Assembly (NCBI GenBank): GCA_900553305.1
Contig: USDI01000008.1
Location: 1 to 24,499, forward strand
DNA length: 24,499 nucleotides
From: an uncultured Lachnospiraceae bacterium
GTDB lineage: Bacteria > Bacillota > Clostridia > Lachnospirales > Lachnospiraceae
Direction: 5' to 3'
The notes below the pieces were generated by a model, which had not been told where the DNA came from, ran no database searches, and saw nothing but the letters and a program-made list of their open reading frames with translations. Below are positions 21,495 through 24,499 of the stretch, piece after piece. How positions within the stretch are numbered: the stretch's first letter is position 1; each line of letters opens with the position of its first letter. A program made the position numbers and the translations under genes.

Positions 21495-24173
21495 CTATTT
21501 CCTAAGCTGTGCAAGACGTTCCTTTACCTGCTCCATCATCTGGGTATACTTCACAAGCTTCTCACGCTCTTCTGCCACCTTGGCTTCCGGAGCCTTGGAC
21601 ATGAAACGCTCATTGTTCAGCATGCCGTTGACACGGGCAAGCTCTCCTGAAAGACGCTTCTCTTCCTTTTCAAGACGCTCGATTTCCTGCCGGATATCCA
21701 CAAGCTCTGCAAACGGCATATAAATCGTTGCATTTAAGATTACAACAGATACCATATCATCTGTAATTCCGGTCTTATCCTGTTGCAGGGTAACCTCTGA
21801 TGCACAGGACAGGGAAGCAAATACAAGCCTTCCGTCCTCCAGTGCCTGCTTCAGTTCCTGATTCTCGGTAACCACATACACACTTGCCTTTTTGCCCGGA
21901 GCAACATTCATCTTGGTCCGTACATTACGGATTCCACGAACAGCTTCCTTTATAAGCTCTATGCCCTTTTCCTCACGTTCAAAATTCCATGCCGTCTGAT
22001 ATTCCGGCCACTTGGAAATCATAATGGATTCTTCCTCGGACTGTAAGGTGCAGAAGATTTCTTCTGTAATAAACGGCATATAAGGATGAAGCAGCTTTAA
22101 TGCATTGATTAATACACTCTTCAATGTCCAGAGCGCTGCCGTCTTGTTTTCCTTGTCATCGGAATTGTACAGACGGGGTTTTACCATTTCAATGTACCAG
22201 TCACAGAATTCATCCCAAATGAAATCATATACCTTTTGAACAGCAATACCAAGCTCGAAGCTGTCCATATTGTCGGTAACTTCCTTAACCAGTCTGTTAA
22301 ATTTGGAAAGAATCCATTTATCTGCTATGGCAAGCTGCAGTTCTTCCGGATTGGTATCAGCAGAAGGTATGTCAAAATCCTCTGTCATATTCATCATAAT
22401 GAAACGGGATGCATTCCAGATCTTGTTTGCAAAGTTTCTGCTGGATTCTACTCTTTCATAGTAGAAACGCATATCATTACCGGGCGCATTACCGGTAATC
22501 AGGGTAAGACGCAGTGCATCTGCGCCATACTGATCAATAATCTCCAGCGGGTCGATACCATTGCCAAGGGATTTACTCATCTTCCGTCCCTGGGAGTCAC
22601 GAACCAGACCATGGAACAATACGGTCTTGAACGGACGCTCGCCCATCTGCTCATAACCCGAGAAGATCATACGGATTACCCAGAAGAAAATAATATCATA
22701 TCCGGTTACCAGTACATCGGTCGGATAGAAATATTTGAGGTCTTCGGTCTGCTCCGGCCAGCCTAAGGTTGAGAACGGCCATAATGCAGAAGAAAACCAC
22801 GTATCCAGGGTATCCGGATCCTGTGTAAAGTGGGTGCATCCGCACTTCGGGCAGACTTTCGGCATTTCCTTGGCAACCACAATTTCTCCACACTCATCAC
22901 AGTAATAAGCCGGAATCCGGTGTCCCCACCAGAGCTGACGGCTGATACACCAGTCACGGATATTGTCGGTCCAGTTAAAATAGGTCTTTTCCATACGCTT
23001 CGGAATCAGCTCAATCTCACCATTCTTAACGGCTTCTACCGCAGGCTTAATGAGCTCATCCATCTTTACGAACCACTGCTGCTTGATCATCGGCTCAATG
23101 GTGGTCTTACAACGGTCATGTGTACCGACATTGTGGCTGTAATCCTCAATGCGTACTAAAAGTCCCATCTCATCGAGTTCCTTCACGATGGCATCTCTTG
23201 CTGCATAGCGGTCCATACCCTCAAACTTGCCGCCGTTTTTATTAATGGTTGCATCATCATTTAAAATATTGATTTCCGGAAGGTTATGACGCTTTCCGAC
23301 CTCAAAGTCGTTCGGGTCATGTGCCGGAGTAATCTTAACAACACCGGTACCAAATTCCATATCTACATAAGAATCGGCAATCACCGGAAGCTCACGGTTT
23401 ACAATGGGAAGAAGAAGCTTCTTGCCAACCAGATCCTTATAACGGTCATCATCCGGGTTTACGGCAACTGCGGTATCACCCAGCATGGTTTCCGGACGTG
23501 TGGTTGCAAACTCGATAAACTTCGTTGTGCTTACACTTCCGTCATCCTCAATCAGAGGATACTTAATGTGCCAGAAATGGCCTGCCTGCTCCTCATACTC
23601 TACCTCGGCATCGGAAATGGAGGTATTACATACCGGACACCAGTTGACAATACGGCTGCCCTTGTAAATCCAGCCCTTTTCATGCATCTTGCAGAACACT
23701 TCGGTAACGGCCTTGTTACAGCCCTCATCCATGGTGAAACGTTCTCTGTCCCAGTCACAGGAAGAGCCTAATTTCTTTAACTGCTCGATGATTCTTCCAC
23801 CGTATTCCTTCTTCCATTCCCAGGCTCTCTCAAGGAAGCCTTCTCTTCCCAGATCATGCTTGTCAATGCCCTGCTTCTTCAGGGTTTCAATGATCTTGAC
23901 CTCGGTTGCAATACTTGCATGGTCGGTTCCGGGCTGCCACAGTGCATTGTAGCCCTGCATTCTCTTATAACGGATCAGAATATCCTGCATGGTATTATCC
24001 AGTGCATGTCCCATATGGAGCTGTCCGGTAATGTTTGGGGGCGGAATTACAATCGTAAATGGGGTCTTGCTGTGATCTACTTCTGCATGAAAGTACTTCT
24101 TTGCAAGCCACTTTTCATAAATACGATCTTCCATTTCTTTGGGGTCGTAGGTCTTTGCCAGTTCTTTGCTCAT
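21495..24173 (-). CDS. valS: Valyl-tRNA synthetase
   Basis: ValRS charges tRNA-Val and edits mischarged threonine. The class I signatures are present: PPPNITGQLHMGH (HIGH-type) near residue 45 and GRKMSKSLGNG (KMSKS Lys near 531). The CP1 editing domain includes FIEFATTRPETMLGDTAVAV, and two CxxC pairs follow (CPVC, then CDEC with CPKCGC). A C-terminal coiled-coil tail (VDIRQEIERLEKEEKRLSGE) closes the protein, as usual for ValS. There are two adjacent ATGs; the second (24173, 892 residues) has GGAG 6 nt upstream against 3 nt for the first, so I prefer it. Expression is controlled by the T-box upstream, which senses uncharged tRNA. Confidence 0.98.
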   Translation of the reverse strand: MSKELAKTYDPKEMEDRIYEKWLAKKYFHAEVDHSKTPFTIVIPPPNITGQLHMGHALDNTMQDILIRYKRMQGYNALWQPGTDHASIATEVKIIETLKKQGIDKHDLGREGFLERAWEWKKEYGGRIIEQLKKLGSSCDWDRERFTMDEGCNKAVTEVFCKMHEKGWIYKGSRIVNWCPVCNTSISDAEVEYEEQAGHFWHIKYPLIEDDGSVSTTKFIEFATTRPETMLGDTAVAVNPDDDRYKDLVGKKLLLPIVNRELPVIADSYVDMEFGTGVVKITPAHDPNDFEVGKRHNLPEINILNDDATINKNGGKFEGMDRYAARDAIVKELDEMGLLVRIEDYSHNVGTHDRCKTTIEPMIKQQWFVKMDELIKPAVEAVKNGEIELIPKRMEKTYFNWTDNIRDWCISRQLWWGHRIPAYYCDECGEIVVAKEMPKVCPKCGCTHFTQDPDTLDTWFSSALWPFSTLGWPEQTEDLKYFYPTDVLVTGYDIIFFWVIRMIFSGYEQMGERPFKTVLFHGLVRDSQGRKMSKSLGNGIDPLEIIDQYGADALRLTLITGNAPGNDMRFYYERVESSRNFANKIWNASRFIMMNMTEDFDIPSADTNPEELQLAIADKWILSKFNRLVKEVTDNMDSFELGIAVQKVYDFIWDEFCDWYIEMVKPRLYNSDDKENKTAALWTLKSVLINALKLLHPYMPFITEEIFCTLQSEEESIMISKWPEYQTAWNFEREEKGIELIKEAVRGIRNVRTKMNVAPGKKASVYVVTENQELKQALEDGRLVFASLSCASEVTLQQDKTGITDDMVSVVILNATIYMPFAELVDIRQEIERLEKEEKRLSGELARVNGMLNNERFMSKAPEAKVAEEREKLVKYTQMMEQVKERLAQLRK

Positions 24174-24201
24174 CATGTTCTCCTTTTTTCGTTATACTGA
24201 T

Positions 24202-24218
24202 ATATTTTCTCAAAATAT
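24202..24218. repeat. Small hairpin upstream of the valS ribosome binding site
   Basis: ATATTTT (24202-24208) and AAAATAT (24212-24218) are perfect inverted repeats with a 3-nt loop, just downstream of the tandem repeat and about 20 nt before the valS Shine-Dalgarno. The stem is all A-T and weak. Confidence 0.35.
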
Positions 24219-24220
24219 TA

Positions 24221-24339
24221 CATTTACCTGCTGCACTAAACTCGAACTTCGCCTTTAGCTCGTTCTCATTAAATGCACAGGTACCGTTCGCACTAAGCTC
24301 AGCCTTCGCTTTCAGCTCGGCTTCACTAAGTGCTCTACA
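24221..24339 (-). repeat. 57-nt tandem repeat with coding-like period in the valS leader
   Basis: Between the T-box terminator and valS the minus strand carries two diverged copies of a unit with a 57-nt period (24262-24318 and 24221-24261), plus a partial upstream copy (24319-24339). In one frame they read ELKAKAELSANGTC and ELKAKFEFSAAGKC. Each copy is preceded by a Cys-containing linker (CRALSEA and CAFNEN). The period is exactly 19 codons, but there is no ATG, GTG or TTG start or ribosome binding site ahead of it. Confidence 0.75.
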
Positions 24340-24341
24340 TG

Positions 24342-24377
24342 AAAAATGCCCTTCACAGAACGAATTCTGTAAAGGGC
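24342..24377 (-). terminator. T-box-controlled intrinsic terminator of valS
   Basis: On the minus strand GCCCTTTACAGAA pairs with TTCTGTGAAGGGC around a TTCG loop, with one mismatch, and is followed by A and five U residues (24342-24346). The 5' side of the stem overlaps the region that would pair in the antiterminator. This is the default off-state when tRNA-Val is charged. Confidence 0.9.
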
Positions 24378-24499
24378 GTCATTTTACGCGGTACCACCTT
24401 TGTTTCTCACTCAAAACACTTCCATCAACTTCCATCTATCTGATCGAAAGCGTTATCCTTTAACGGGGATCAGCCGTGAGAACTTACCGGCTCCTATTG
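24342..24499 (-). ncRNA. T-box riboswitch of valS (5' end cut by window)
   Basis: The minus strand contains AAAGGTGGTACCGCG (24387-24401), the T-box antiterminator bulge motif; the UGGU pairs with tRNA ending ACCA with an A discriminator, as expected for tRNA-Val. Upstream lies a hairpin from CGTTA and TAACG that fits stem III. AGCCG and CGGCT near the window edge could pair as another stem. Stem I with the specifier codon would lie further upstream and is not in the window, so the valine specificity rests on the downstream gene. The leader terminates at the hairpin at 24342-24377 when charged tRNA predominates. Confidence 0.92.

Noticed and set aside
24059..24463. 134-codon plus-strand frame across the valS leader
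   Set aside because: It is the complement of the T-box, terminator and tandem repeat, with no ribosome binding site; its repeated look comes from the 57-nt repeat.

Overview
The window looks like a chromosomal core segment of a spore-forming Clostridia member, most probably Lachnospiraceae. The grounds are a complete spoIIAA-spoIIAB-sigF operon, a T-box leader in front of valS, a perfect CIRCE operator in front of htpG, strong GGAG-type ribosome binding sites, and a block of conserved-hypothetical genes of a kind I remember only from that group. Every gene I can support lies on the minus strand, so the transcription order runs from high to low coordinates. I see no rRNA, tRNA, CRISPR array, insertion sequence or prophage.

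Right part (24499 to 18521): a T-box leader whose 5' end is cut by the window edge, its terminator, a 57-nt tandem repeat with a coding-like period, then valS, folC, a 48-residue protein overlapping the end of folC, and a zinc-ribbon/TPR membrane protein. A clear intrinsic terminator closes this unit. Next comes a gene-free stretch that holds a 218-nt imperfect palindrome (18295-18512) with internal hairpins. It lies immediately upstream of the forespore sigma operon spoIIAA-spoIIAB-sigF (18250 to 16669).

Middle part (16666 to 8614): a promoter, then a PHP-family metal-dependent hydrolase, sbcD and sbcC (DNA end-processing nuclease) and a PrsA-like foldase lipoprotein, closely packed. htpG follows with its own promoter and CIRCE operator and ends in a strong terminator.

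Left part (8613 to 230): the htpG terminator abuts the start codon of a SpoID/SpoIID-like peptidoglycan-associated protein. A promoter then precedes four conserved hypothetical genes: a very large beta-domain plus helical-repeat protein, an actin/Hsp70-fold protein, a small TPR protein and a two-TM coiled-coil protein. This set is the best candidate in the window for an uncharacterised system, perhaps an envelope-linked assembly built on a degenerate Hsp70-like ATPase. At the left edge a strong promoter, overlapped by a dyad, drives a lipoprotein leader whose reading frame stops after 24 codons.

Several long-ORF starts are corrected here from ribosome binding site, terminator or promoter positions (htpG, prsA-like, sbcD, spoIIAB, the 1185-residue protein, the SpoIID-like protein). 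Family names are recognised from motifs and memory; no database search was possible.
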